Shown in pieces: positions 44,776 to 55,697 of a DNA stretch of 64,000 bases. Origin of the DNA: Platanthera guangdongensis (Eukaryota; Streptophyta; Magnoliopsida; Asparagales; Orchidaceae); the NCBI GenBank assembly GCA_039583875.1, contig CM077163.1, forward strand, positions 107,393,213-107,457,212. The letters are read 5' to 3'. The translations under genes and the position numbers were made by a program. Positions within the stretch are counted from its first letter, which is position 1. Each line of letters begins with the position of its first letter. The notes beneath the pieces are model-generated. The model searched no databases. It had not been told where the DNA came from and was given only the letters and a program-made list of their open reading frames with translations.

Positions 44776-45414
44776 CCAGACTTAGTTATTTTCCATCCTT
44801 CTGTCCCCTTCTTACTGCAATAATTCCTGAGTAATTAATGCTCAAATATTCTCTAGAATATAACCGTTAGATAGAGCAATGATTATGGCCTTCTCCAGGA
44901 TTATTGCCTGCCGTTTTTCCATGAGACAGTTGGGGAAATAATTCAATGCAGTTTATTCTCAAGGCCGTCAGCATTGATTACAGAGGATTTCAAAATTTCG
45001 AAAGAACAATATAGATAGACAGAACAAGATAGATAGACATAGAGAAAAAGACAATCAACCTGAATAAAAAAAAACTCTCTGCACTTTCTCTCATTTCTGA
45101 TACAGAAAAGAAGCCTTATACATGAAGATCATGAGCTACTTGAAGAAGAAGAACAATCAATCAAATATCAAGAGTCTTCTGTCTTCAACACTCCAGGACA
45201 CTTCAAAGGACAACTATAACTTTATCTGTCAAAGAATATCCAGAACAACTGCTGATCAAGGCTGAACTACTGAAGGCCTATCACCCTGCAGCAAGGTTCC
45301 ATCTCTCTGAACCATTCTATACCTCAGGGGAAGCCTTTGCTAAAATCAATATCCACAAGTCTTCTCAGTTATATATTGAGAAAGAGAAGACCATATCATC
45401 TCTCACCCCCACTG

Positions 45415-45423
45415 TATAAAAGG
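45415..45423 (+). promoter_or_regulatory. TATA box of H1 LTR
   Basis: TATAAAAGG after CCCCCACTG; the H2 LTR has the matching CTATATAAAG on the minus strand near 56067-56076. Confidence 0.6.
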
Positions 45424-45791
45424 TTATAACTCCCTTTAAAAGTTATTTCTGGTTGCAAGTCACCTCATCAAAAGACTTGAGGTTTGGTTTTTGAGCACTT
45501 GATCAAAAGCTCATTGGTGTCAGACACCTGATCTAAAATCTGAGTGGATTCCTACCACGGTGGTAGAAGAGTGGATGTACCCAAGTTTAGGGGAACCACT
45601 ATAATTTCTTGTGTTGTCTGGATTGCCCTTTTATTTTGTTTCTTGATGTGGCTGTGTTAGTTGTTAGGTTTGCTGTTTATGCTTTTAAATTTATTCCTGC
45701 ACTACATAAAATCAGTTGAAAATTTTATAAAACCTGAATACTCTATTCACCCCCCTCTAGAGTATTCTTAATCTAACAGCTCACTTTCAAT

Positions 45792-45803
45792 TGGTATCAG
45801 AGC
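45792..45803 (+). other. Primer binding site of H1 (initiator Met type)
   Basis: TGGTATCAGAGC, the standard copia primer site, 13 bp after the LTR end. Confidence 0.88.
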
Positions 45804-45904
45804 CTGGATTCCTCTGTGTACAAGCTAACCCTTGAACCAAAGATCATATGTTAGATCAGATTTCATCTTTTATCTTTATTTTTATTTATATTATATACAC
45901 AGCA

Positions 45905-46633
45905 ATGACAAAGAACAAAGACTATGCAAGCATCAGACCTCTAGTTTGCAACCTAAATAGGTTTGCCATCAGGAAGGCAAGAATCAAATTATATATGAAC
46001 TCTATTGATGAAGATATCTACAATTCTATCTTGACAGGTCCTCCTCAAGCCACTGCCTCAACATCTACAGCAGCCTCAAGCACAAATGCAGTTCCACCAC
46101 TTGAGTGGACTGAGGCTCAGAAGAAGGCCAAGGTTGTTGATGCTAAAGCAATGAATATACTGGCACAAACAATGTCAGATGAAATCTTTCAAAAGGTTGC
46201 TGAATACACTTCAGCCAAAGCCATCTGGGATTCCCTAAACCAAATGGTGGCTGGATCAGCAGATGAAAGAATGGATAGGAGATCCAACCTCAAATCTTTA
46301 TATGAGAATTTCAAGAAAGAGGAAGCTGAGTCAGTAGATAAAATGTATTATATGTTAAGCTCAATCATCAATGAGCTAAAAACCTTGGAGAAGGATATCA
46401 CCCTCACTGAGGTGAATGATAAGATCCTAATGTGCTTACCAAGCTCATGGCATTCAAGGATCTGGCCTATCAAAGAAGTCAGAAGCCTAAATGAGATATC
46501 TACTGAATCTCTATTAGGCAAACTTAAGTCCTATGAACAGCTGATTAAATCCAGGGAGGCAGCTGAGCAGAGAACACCCCCTCCAGCAAGAAAAGAGCAT
46601 AACATTGCCAAACGATTCTACAAGTTGGCATGA
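45905..46633 (+). pseudogene. Copia gag of H1, N-terminal and capsid part
   Basis: The open frame begins at 45848, but the hydrophobic first 19 codons are unlike gag, so the ATG at 45905 (MTKNKDYASIRPLV) is chosen. The region EWTEAQKKAKVVDAKAMNIL, AKAIWDSLNQMV and SVDKMYYMLSSIINEL is the UBN2-type copia gag. It ends at a TGA at 46631-46633; the homologous frame continues through another stop to the zinc knuckle at 46703. The gag of H2 (55600-54900, minus) is its decayed partner. Confidence 0.82.
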
Positions 46634-47497
46634 AAAGATTTCAGGTGGAAGTCATCCAAATAGGATGACAAACCAAGGTATGATAAAACACCAACTAAAG
46701 TAGTGGTACGCTTTGGTTGCAGGAAAGCTGGACACTTCATCTCTGAGTGTCCAGAGAATCAGAAGAAAGAAAAGAGAAGAGAGAAAGATACCAGGAGACA
46801 GCACAACAACAGACCTTCTTCCAGCAAATACAAGAAGAAGGAGAAGGGTTTTGTGTCTGAAACCTTGAGTGAGATTGAAGATGAATCAACATCTTCTAGC
46901 TCCAGTGAAGAAGAGGAAGAGTCAAGGGCCAAAGAGGTTTGCCTCATGGCCATTGATGCTTCCAGGAGCCATTCAGAAGAAGAAGATTCAGAGAATGAAG
47001 CAGTGTCAGATTCTGAAGCTGACAAGGTACTATCTTCCTTTGATTACAGTTCTGATTCTTTTAAATTTGAATTTAAAATAATGTGTATAGACTTAATTAA
47101 TTCAGAAAAAGAAATCAAGACTCTTAGGGAAAAATTAAGAAACCTAGAGAATGTCAAATCTGAAAATAATAGGTTAAAAGATGAATTAACCTTAGCTAAT
47201 GAACAAATAATAATATTAAAGACTGAGCTTTGTGAGGCTAAACAACTTGAGGAAACTCTTAATGGAAGAAGCCACAAGCTGATGGACATCACAACCACTG
47301 TAAATGCCAGACTCAATGGCAAGCTAGGCTTGGGTGCTTCATCAAGTTTTCCCCCCATCCTCAAGAAAAACATAATGACAACCCCAATCAAATTTGTTTC
47401 TGCTAAGGGGAAAGAGAAAATAAACCATAAGGAAATAATAGAAAATATTCCCAAATCGATAGGTCTGAAAACCTTAAGTAAAAACAAGGTTCAGTAG
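46634..47497 (+). pseudogene. Zinc knuckle, acidic and coiled-coil part of H1 gag
   Basis: After two stops (46631, about 46661) the frame is open from 46703: a zinc knuckle VRFGCRKAGHFISEC with Arg in place of the first Cys (H2 keeps VCFGCRKPGHFISEC), a Lys/Arg-rich patch, a Ser/Glu-rich acidic block (STSSSSSEEEEES), then a coiled coil from about 47095 (SEKEIKTLREKLRNLENVKS, NEQIIILKTELCEAKQ). Long gag with a coiled coil fits Sireviruses. It ends at TAG 47495-47497, beyond which the frame continues into the motif-rich stretch. Confidence 0.82.
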
Positions 47498-47770
47498 AAT
47501 TCGTCAAACTTAGATCGACGAAATGCAGACAGTTCGTCAAACCCAGATCGACGAACTCTGAACGAAAACTATAGTTATAATTATTCGTCTAACTGTGATC
47601 AACGAACTCTGTATAGTTCATCGAGCAGAGGTCGACGAACGTGGGGCACAGAAAATGAATATGTTTATTCTCTGGGCAAAGATCGACGATCTCAACCCAA
47701 TTCGTCGAACTCTGGTCGAAAAACTCACAGAAATTCGTCGAACCCAGAAAGACTTAACAGAAATTGTAAT
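47498..47770 (+). repeat. TCGTCGA/TCGACGA motif array inside the H1 gag-pol reading frame
   Basis: About ten GTTCGTC-AAC / GATCGACGAACTC motifs as in the H1 LTR, but placed between the coiled coil and the protease. Translated in the gag frame they give Ser/Asn/Arg-rich repeats (SSNPDRRT-like), so they can be read as a disordered linker. The H2 copy has the same array at about 53900-54125. Confidence 0.75.
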
Positions 47771-48353
47771 TTCAATAGCAACTGAAATAATTCTAGGAAA
47801 CCTTTTAATCCTGTAGCTGATTGGGTTATACCACCTTGAAGATATCACCCTTTAGGATACAAATCCCAACCAGAATTTTTTGTTATTTCTAGCTTTTCAT
47901 ACCAGCAAAACAAAGGACCCAAGGTAACCAGGGTCAAGAACAATTAATTGTATTTCACTGTAGGTGAAGAGCTATCCAGCAAATAATCAAACATGCTACC
48001 TAGACGGTGGTTACTCCAAGCATATGACTGGCAGAAAGGACATCTTACACAAATAAAAGTCCAAGCTGGGGCCAAAGGTTATCTTTGGGGATTCCAAATG
48101 TGGCCAGTCAGAAGGTTTTAGAGAAGTAAAGATTGGAGCTGTTACTTTCAAGAAAGTAACATATGTCAGAGGACTCAAGCATAACCTCATCTCCATAAGT
48201 CAGTTATGTGATGAAGGTTATCAGGTACACTTCAACTCATGTTCTTGCACTATTTCTAACAAAGAAAACCAAACTGTTTTAATTGGAAATAGATAAGGCA
48301 ACATAAATTTAGTTGATTTTCTTTCTGCTTATTCTGATATTAGCTTACTCAAT
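47771..48353 (+). pseudogene. Gag-pol junction and protease of H1
   Basis: The gag frame (ADWVIPP) ends at TAA 47945-47947. Nineteen bases from that TAA to TGTAG precede GTGAAGAGC, from which the protease frame reads CYLDGGYSKHMTG, a variant of the copia active site, then GLKHNLISISQL. The pol frame is +1 to gag. A stop lies at about 48048, another at about 48294. H2 has the same layout. Confidence 0.75.
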
Positions 48354-49480
48354 TTGATTAGTAACCAGAATGATTTATGGCATAAAAGGATAGGTCATGA
48401 AAGCTTGAAAAACATTGCTACGCTATCAAAAGACAACCTTGTTAGAGGTTTACCTTCTGGTCCCTATAACAAGGAAGGCCTTTGCAGGGCTTGTCAACTA
48501 GGCAAGCAAACTAAATCTAGTTTTAAATCTGTTAATAAAAGTGATTCACATAGTATTTTGTATTTGCTACACATGGATCTCTTTGGACCCATTGTTGAAC
48601 AAAGCGTAGGAGGGAAATCCTACACCTTAATTATTGTGGATGACTTCTCTAGGTTCACTTGGGTATCCTTTCTGAGATATAAGTCAGATATCTTTAAGGT
48701 TCTTACAGATTTTCTCAGGACCATACAGATTGAGTTCTCTACTCATGTTGCATTGATCAAAAGTAATCATGGCACAGAGTTTGAGTCTCTTCTAATGCAT
48801 GAGTTTTGTGAGAAGGAAGGTATCAAACACTGTTTCTCATCTCTTAGAACTCCCCAACAGAATGGGGTAGCTGAAAGGAAAAATAGGACACTCATTGAAG
48901 CTGCAGGTACATTCCTTGCAGATGCTTACATGCCCCTAACCTTTTGGCAGAGGCTGTGAGCACAGCAAATTATATCCTGAACAGGAGTTTAATTCACAAA
49001 CTAAAAAATTGGACTCCCTATGAATTACTTAAAGGGAAGAAACCTAAAATCAACTATTTTAAAGTATTTGGATGTATATGCTATATTCACAACAATAACA
49101 AAAGATACATTAGAAAGTTTGAGGCTAAAGCTGAAGAGGGAATCTTTCTAGGATATTCCCAAGCAAAGCCTATAGAGTGTTTAATAAATCATCTCTAAAA
49201 ATTGAAGTGTCTATTCATGTTACATTTGATGAAGCTAACATGTCTTGCAAGGAGAAAGAGATTTCTACCAATAGCACTTTGCTGGTACCTCACTTGTGTG
49301 AGAGTTTGAATGGACTAAACCTCACCCAAGAGGTTCCAACACATCCTTCACCACAAGTCATTGAAGAAAGTGAAGATGAAGGCACTGAAGGAATTGATCT
49401 TCCCCAACAACAAACATTATTCCACAAGAGGAATTAGTTCCCAATGCTGTTGCAGAACCAACTCCACTCACTGATCTTGT
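48354..49480 (+). pseudogene. Integrase of H1, truncated at the linker to RT
   Basis: WHKRIGHESLKNIATL and LCRACQLGKQTKSSF form the HHCC pre-integrase domain. The core follows with DLFGPI, VDDFSRFTWVSFL, SNHGTEFES and TPQQNGVAERKNRTLIEA. Frameshifts near 48950 and 49185 divide it. The downstream part (TPYELLKGKKPKINYFKVFG, EANMSCKEKE) leads to the linker EESEDEGTEGIDLP, and homology to H2 stops at about 49480 after TDLV. RT and RNase H are missing. Confidence 0.85.
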
Positions 49481-49800
49481 AGAGTTATTCTCTTTTTAGG
49501 AGTTTCTTGTTGCCTCTTGTTAGGAGTTTCTTGTTTCTAATCCGTGGCGTGAAAAATAGCCGTAGAAGACTGGACCAATAACTCTGTGGGCTCTTCCTAT
49601 TACCTGCCCGAACCTGAGGCATTCAAAAGAAAGAATGCCTCAGCGGAAGAGCACAAAAAGAGACTAAAACATAAATCAAAGTTCTAAATAAAATAAATGG
49701 GTTACCAACCCCACTCAAAAGCAACAAAACCACAAAATTCAATACCATAAGAGTGAGGGAAATGATTAGTTTGGCATAAAGCAACAATAAAAAGAGAAGA
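49481..49800. other. Filler between H1 and H2, with perfect hairpin
   Basis: About 320 bp with no homology that I recognise to the flanking elements. It contains two copies of TTAGGAGTTTCTTGTT (about 49496 and 49519) and a perfect inverted repeat CTGAGGCATTC / GAATGCCTCAG (about 49613-49643, 8-nt loop). On the minus strand it contributes the hydrophobic end of a 124-codon frame. An organelle origin was considered, but nothing specific supports it. Confidence 0.4.
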
Positions 49801-50075
49801 CTTGCACTAAGTGTGGAAAGTTCATGTTCTCCATTACTCAATCCAAATATTTCAGTCAAAACAGCGGGAGATAGAGAAATGGCGTTACCCGCAATTGTTC
49901 CAATCATGGTATTCTCCTCTGTAGTTGAAGATGTGTAGATCCATTCTCTAATTTCAGTTCCAGATGATTTAATCCTTGTTGGCATCAGATTCTTCAATTG
50001 CTGCTCTTCCAGAGGTTCCAGAATATTCAGAAATATCGGGTCCGAATGCTGAAAACACTCAAGGTCGACATCGAA
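49623..50075 (-). pseudogene. Extra 3' ORF fragment of H2 with hydrophobic tail
   Basis: Minus-strand open frame from about 50075 (FDTGFDVDLECFQHSDP) through 49997 to 49623. The part EIREWIYTSSTTEENTM and ISLSPAVLTEIFGLSNGE has the same pattern as EVLEFYTAATLDSTSL and TLKSLRKKLHL in the extra ORF of G, and resembles the putative plant transposon protein domain found with many plant elements. From about 49800 on the sequence becomes strongly hydrophobic (FLLLLYAKLIISLTLMVLNF), probably because it runs into the filler. It lies downstream of H2 pol, the place of ORF3 in Sireviruses. Confidence 0.5.
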
Positions 50076-50190
50076 GCCGGTGTCGAATTCATCGCAGCCA
50101 ATGTTCCTGCTGGAATGGCCATGAAATCACCTGCAAGAGAGAAAAATGGCGATCAAGTGCAAGGGAAAAAAAGCATGGGACGAAGGTCGA

Positions 50191-50515
50191 AGAAAACCTA
50201 GATATAAGGTTTTCCAAAATATGAATCGACAAACTCCGTTCCATGAAAATTAAAACATTCTTCGATCTGGGTTCGACGAAATAATTTAGAGTTAAACAAT
50301 TTGTTGAGCTCAGTCTGAAGATTTGAAGAAATTTCGTCGAGCTCTGTTTGATGAAAGTTTTCTGAAGTGGATTCGTTCGATCTACATTTGACGAAAACAA
50401 CTTCACTCACAGAGAGTTCATCGACCTCCGTTCGATGAATATCTCCCGAACTATCCCTAGTTCGTCGAGCTCCGTTCGACGAACTCTGGAAAATTTGTCG
50501 AGTGTAGACAAAAAC
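50191..50515 (-). repeat. TCGTCGA/TCGACGA array between pol and extra ORF of H2
   Basis: Non-coding stretch with about ten TTCGTCGAGCTC / GTTCGACGAA motifs, directly after the pol stop and before the extra 3' ORF on the minus strand. A weak TATA-like CTTATATCTAG and a pyrimidine-rich leader follow (about 50205-50105). Confidence 0.7.
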
Positions 50516-51980
50516 TAAACTAAGTCTTCTCCATTGATCATTCCAAGCTGATTTATGAAGAACAGATGATTTTTTTCATCCAGAGGCTTGGTGAAAATGT
50601 CAGCTCTTTGTAAATCAGTGTAGATATAGACAAATTTAATTTTGTTTTTGTCTACACACTCTCTTATGAAATGATGTCTAATATCTATATGCTCCGTCCT
50701 TCTATGATGGACTGGATTCTGTGCTATGGCAATAGCACTTATGTTATCACAAAGTAGAGTTGAATTATTTAAGTTGAGACCATAGTCTAGTAATTAATTT
50801 TAAATCCACAGCATCGGGGAACAACAGCTGCCAGCTGCAATATATTCTACCTCAGCAGTTAAGATGGACACAAATGACTGTTTCTTAAAAAACCAGGACA
50901 CTAATCTCATACCCAGGAACTGGCATGTTCCTGAAGTACTTTTCCTGTCCAACCTGCATCCAGCAAAATCAGCATCTGAGTATCCAGTTAACTCAAATTC
51001 TGATTCAGTGAGATACCATAGGCCTAGACTAGGAGAACTCTTAATATATCTCAAAATTCTTTTTAAGAAAATTAGATGAGATTCTTTAGGGTTCACTTAG
51101 AACCTAGCACAAAGACATGTGGAAAATATGATATCAGGTCTGCTAGCTGTAAGATATAATAGGGACCCAACAGTGCCCCTATATAACTTCTGGTCAATAG
51201 GTTTCCCATGTGGATCAGAGACTATTACAGCATTTGTAGACATAGGTGTTTTCTTTGCTGAGGCATCAGCCATCTGAAACTTTTTGATAAGCTCTTTTGC
51301 ATATTTAGCTTGGGAGATGAAGATGCCATCAGGGAGCTGCTTTACATGGAGACCAAGGAATTAGGAGAGCTCACCCATGCTACTCATTTCAAATTTAGAA
51401 TGCATGAGGTCAGAGAACCTCTTGCGCAATTTTGAATCAGTAGACCCAAATATGATGTCATCCACATATATTTGTAATAATAATGTTTAGTCCTTATGAT
51501 GTCTAGTGAAAAATGTCTTATCTACTATGCCTCTAATGAACTTATGCTCTATCAAAAAGCTAACTAGGGTCTCATACCAAGCTCTTGGAGCTTGCTTTAG
51601 AACATAAAGAGCTTTATGCAATTTAAAAACATAAGAGGGGTGAGTTGGAGAGAAAAAACCTGGAGGTTGTTCAACATAAACCTCTTCTTTTAATACTCCA
51701 TTCAGAAATGCACTCTTCACATCCATTTAATAGACTTGAATCTCTTGTAGGTTGCATAGGCAAGGAATATTCTGATTGCATCTAACCTTGCCATAGGTGC
51801 AAAGGTTTTGTCATAATCTATTCCTTCCTCTTGCCTATATCCTTGAGAAACAAGCCTAGCCTTGTTTCTCACAATCACTCCTTGGGCATCCAGCTTGTTT
51901 TTGTAAACCCTTTTGGTTCCAATTACATGGTAGTTTTGGGGTCTTGCAACCAAATCCCAAACTCTACATCTCTCAAATTG
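50516..51980 (-). pseudogene. Reverse transcriptase and RNase H of H2
   Basis: Reading downward from 51953: [40 protein letters not shown] (copia RT), [40 protein letters not shown], then a broken stretch, an RT-RNase H linker, and RNase H (GYSDADFAGCRLDRKSTSG, AEVEYIAAGSCC; ADIFTKPLDEKNHLFF at about 50570). The YVDD-like active site lies in a part broken by stops near 51470. H1 has no counterpart. Confidence 0.87.
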
Positions 51981-52613
51981 GTTTAATTCCTCCTACATTG
52001 CAATTATCCAGTGGGGATCTTGCTCTACATCATGGATGGATAGAGGTTCAACCTGAGAGAAAAAACAGGCATACATCAAATATTGGTTGAGTTGATGCCT
52101 TGTCTGTACACCTGCTGATATGTCTCCAATCACTTGAGATTTGGGGTGATCCCTTAGTGTGACAAGATCAGTGGGTGGAGTTGGTTCTGCAATAGCAGTA
52201 GGAACTAATTCCTCTTGTGGAATTATATTTGCTGTTGGGGGAAGATCAATTCCTTCGATGCCTTCATCTTCACTTTCTTCAATGACTTGTGGAGAAGGAT
52301 GTGTTGGAACCAATTTGGTGAGGTTAAGTCCATCCAAACTCTCACACAAGTGAGTTACCTGTAAAGTGCTTTTGGTACAAATCACTTTCTCCTTGCAAGA
52401 CATGTTAGCTTCATCAAATGTAACATGAATATATTCTTCAATTTTTAGAGATGATTTATTAAAAACCCTATAGGCTTTGCTTACTTGGGAATATCCTAGA
52501 AAGATTCCCTCTTCAGCTTTAGCCTCAAACTTTCTAATGTATCTTTTATTATTGTTATGAATATAACATATACATCCAAATACTTTATAATAGTTGATTT
52601 TAGGTTTCTTCCC
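51981..52613 (-). pseudogene. Integrase-RT linker of H2
   Basis: Minus frame 52403-51993: MSCKEKVICTKSTLQVTHLC, EESEDEGIEGIDLPPTANII, HPKSQVIGDISAGVQTRHQL, the variable acidic linker between copia integrase and RT. Sequence 52404-52613 covers the integrase end (FGCIC, KRYIRKF) in broken frames. Confidence 0.78.
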
Positions 52614-53400
52614 TTAAAGTAATTCATAGGGAGTCCTATTCTTTAGTTTATGTATCAGGCTTCTGTTCAGGACATAATTTGCAGTGTTTACAGCCTCTGC
52701 CCAAAAGGTTAGTGACATGTAAGCATCTCCAAGTAATGTACCTGCAGCTTCAATTAGTGTCCTAGTTTTCCTTTTAGCTACCCCCATTTTGTTGGAGAGT
52801 TCTAGGAGCTGAGAAGCAGTCCCTGATACCTTCGTTCTCACAGAACTCATGCATAAGAAGACACTCAAACTCTGTGTCATGATCACTTCTTATCAATGCA
52901 ACAAGAGTAGAGAACTTAATCTGTATGGTCCTGAGAAAATCTGTAAGAACCTTAAAGGTATCTGACTTAGATCTCAGAAAGGACACCCAAGTGAATCTTG
53001 AGAAGTCATCAACTATAACTAAGGTGTAGGATTTCCGTCCTAGGTTTTGTACAATAATGGGTCCAAAGAGATTCATGTGTAGCAAATACAAAATCCTAGG
53101 TGAATCACTTTTATTAACAGATTTAAAACTAGATTTAGTTTGCTTGCCTAGTTGACAAGCCCTGCAAAGGCCTTCCTTCTTGTAGGGACCAGAAGGTAAA
53201 GCTCTAACAAAGTTATCTTTTGATAGCCTAGCAATGTTTTCCAAGTTTACATGACCTAGCCTTTTATGTTATAAATCATTCTGATTACTAGTTATATTAA
53301 GTAAGCAGATATCAGAATTGGCAGAAAGAAAATCAACTAAGTATATGTTACCTTGTCTATTCCCAATTAAAACAGTTTATTTTTCCTTATTAGCAATAGT
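52614..53400 (-). pseudogene. Integrase of H2
   Basis: HHCC pre-integrase region (CRACQLGKQTKSSFKSVNKS) and core (VDDFSRFTWVSFLRSKSD, IRSDHDTEFECLLMHEFCEN) on 53244-52774, then LIEAAGTLLGDAYMSLTFWA and RSLIHKLKNRTPYELL on 52886-52614. At least one frameshift separates the two parts. The catalytic Asp and Glu context is recognisable. Confidence 0.84.
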
Positions 53401-53892
53401 GCAGGAAGAGGAGTTAAAGTGTATATGATAACCTTCATCACATAACTGATAACCTTCATCACATAACTGACTTATGGAGATTAGGTTATGCTTGAGTCCT
53501 CTGACATATGTCACTTTCTTGAAAGTGATTTCTCCAATCTTCACTTCTCTAAAACCTTCAGACTGGCCATATTTTGAATCACCAAAGATAACCTTGGTCC
53601 TAGCTTGGACAGATGTCTTTGCTGCCAGTCATATGTTTGGAGAATCCACTGTCCAGGTACCATATTTGATTATTTACGCTCTTCACCTGCAATGAAAAAT
53701 AATTAATTATTCTTGACCCAGGTTACCTTGGATCCTTTGTATTGTTGATATGAAAAACTAGATATAACAGAGAATTCTGGTTGAGATTTACATCCTAGAG
53801 GGTGATAACTTCTAGGTGGTATTACCCAATCAGCTACAGGGTTAAATGGTTTTCTAGAATTATTAGAGTTGCTGTTATAATTGACATTCATG
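53401..53892 (-). pseudogene. Gag-pol junction and protease of H2
   Basis: The gag end (NSRKPFNPVADWVIPP) stops at a TAA inside AATTAATTATT. A pyrimidine-rich TTTTTCATTGCAG then precedes the protease frame, which reads YLDSGFSKHMTG at about 53640, close to the normal active site. Later frames have stops. A 21-bp direct repeat, ATAACCTTCATCACATAACT, occurs near 53428 and 53449. Confidence 0.75.
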
Positions 53893-54125
53893 TTGTCTTT
53901 CTGGGTTCGACGAATTTCTATAAGTTCGTCGACCAGAGTTCGACGAATGAGATCGTGATCTCTGCCCAGAGAATGAACATATTCAGTACCCCACGTTCAT
54001 CGACCTTTTCTCGACGAACCATACAGAGTTTGTCGATCGCAGTTAGACCTATAGTTTGCGTTCTGCGTTCGTCGAGTGGGGTTCAACGAACTGTCAACAT
54101 TTCGTCGATCCGAGTTATTCTGCTG
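53893..54125 (-). repeat. TCGTCGA/TCGACGA array in the H2 gag-pol frame
   Basis: Counterpart of the H1 array at 47498-47770, with motifs such as GTTCGACGAA, AGTTCGTCGACCAG and TTCGTCGATCCG. Individual motifs differ from H1 in sequence but keep their order between the coiled coil and the protease. Confidence 0.75.
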
Positions 54126-55640
54126 AACCTTGTTTTACTTGTGGTTTTCTGATTTTTGTTGTTTTGACCTATTGATTTTGGAATATGTTCTTTGGTTTGT
54201 TTATAGTTTATTATTTCTTTCCCTTTTGCAGAAACAAATTTAATGGGGGTAGTCAGAATATTTTTCTCTAGGATGGGGGTAAAGTTGATGAGGCACCCAA
54301 GCCCAGCTTTGCATTAAGCCTGGTATTTACAGTGCTTGTGATGTCCATCAACTTGAGGCTTCTCCCATTGAGAGTTTCCTCAAGTTGTTTAACATAACTC
54401 AGTTTTTAATAATATGATTTGTTTATTAGCTAAGGTTAATTCATCCTTTAACTTATTGTTTTCAGAATTAACATTTTCTAGGTTTCCTAATTTTTCCCTA
54501 AGAGTCTTGATTTCCTTTTCTGATTTAATTAAATCTATGCACATGGTTTTGAATTTAGATTTAAATGAAACAGAACTGTAATCAAAAGAAGATAATACCT
54601 GGTCAGCTTCAGATTCTGAAACTTCTTCATTGTCTGTGAATGGCTTTTGGAGGCATCAATGGCCATTAGGAAGACTTCTTTGGCCCTTGCCTCTCTACAT
54701 CTTCAAGCTGGAAGATGTTGATTCATCCTCAGACTCCAGGAATCAGCCACAAAGCCTTTCTCATTCTTCTTATATTTGCTGGAGGAAGGCCTTTTGTTGT
54801 GCTGTCTTCTTGTGTCCTTCTCTCTTCTCTTCTCCTTCTTTTGATTCTCTGGACACTCAGAGATGAAGTGTCCAGGTTTCCTGCAACCAAAACACACCAC
54901 TTCTTTAGTTAGTGTTTTGTCATACCTTAGTTTGTCATCCTTCCTTGATGATGAAGTCTTTTCTTGCCATCTTTGGCAAAAAGACTCATCAGCACTTCAT
55001 TTGTGGTTAAAGTCTCTATCTCCTCAGCAGCTTTGAATATGCTTTGTTCTTTTCTTGCTGGAGGAGGTGTTCTTTGCTAGCTGTGGATTTGATCAGCTGT
55101 TCATACGACTTAAGCTTGCCTAGATTCAGTGGAAATCTCATTTATGCCTCTGGCCTCCTTGATGGGCCAGATCCTACATGAGTTTGGGAAGCATATAAGG
55201 ATCTTATCATTCACCTAGTGAGGGTGATGTCCTTGTCCAGGGTTTTAGCACATTGATGATTAGCTTAAATAGATATCACCCACTGATAGCTTCTTATTTC
55301 TTGAAATTCTCATACTGAGTTGGATAATCTGCTGTTCCAACTATTTGATTTAGGGATTCATGGCTTTGGCTGAGGTTAACTTTTTGTCTCTGACATTGTT
55401 TGTGCCAGTTCTTGTCACAGCAATCATTGCCTTCTTCTGGGCTTTTCTAGGTGGTAAGTTCAAGATGTTGTAAAAGTAGTCGACCCAGAGTTCGACATGA
55501 ATTCTTGTCTTCTAGATTCCAAACTTATTCAGATTGCATACTGGATGTCTGGTGCTTGCATAGTCCTTGTTCTGTGCCATGCTGTACGACTATAAATCTA
55601 ATGGAAATGAAAAGACAGATCTAACTCAAGATCTTTGGTT
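54126..55640 (-). pseudogene. Gag of H2
   Basis: Heavily decayed minus-strand gag. The start is near 55585 (MAQNKDYAST), the capsid region 55560-54930 is full of stops, the zinc knuckle VCFGCRKPGHFISEC is intact near 54900, then come a basic patch (KKEKRREKDTRRQH) and coiled-coil remnants to about 54360. The same domain order as in H1 (45905-47497) identifies it. Confidence 0.75.
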
Positions 55641-55672
55641 CAAGGGTTAGCTTGTACAACCAAGGGAATCCT

Positions 55673-55684
55673 GCTCTGATACCA
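55673..55684 (-). other. Primer binding site of H2
   Basis: Minus-strand TGGTATCAGAGC, identical to that of H1 and also 13 bp from the LTR end. Confidence 0.87.
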
Positions 55685-55697
55685 ATTGAGAGTGATG

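Larger units (their letters stand above)
43694..45778 (+). repeat. 5' LTR of copia element H1
   Basis: 2085 bp, TGTTGGATCC to TTAATCTAACA, 13 bp before a Met-type primer site. The minus-strand LTR 55698-57723 is its diverged relative. Region 43905-44775 has about fifteen copies of CTCGACGAAC / GTTCGTCGA-type motifs. TATA box at 45415. No TSD match is found between the sequence before this LTR (AGGCA) and that after the H2 LTR (GACTG). Confidence 0.85.

Noticed and set aside
49613..49643. Perfect hairpin as a transcription terminator
   Set aside because: Intrinsic terminators are a bacterial and plastid trait, there is no T-run directly after it, and the surroundings are nuclear retrotransposons.
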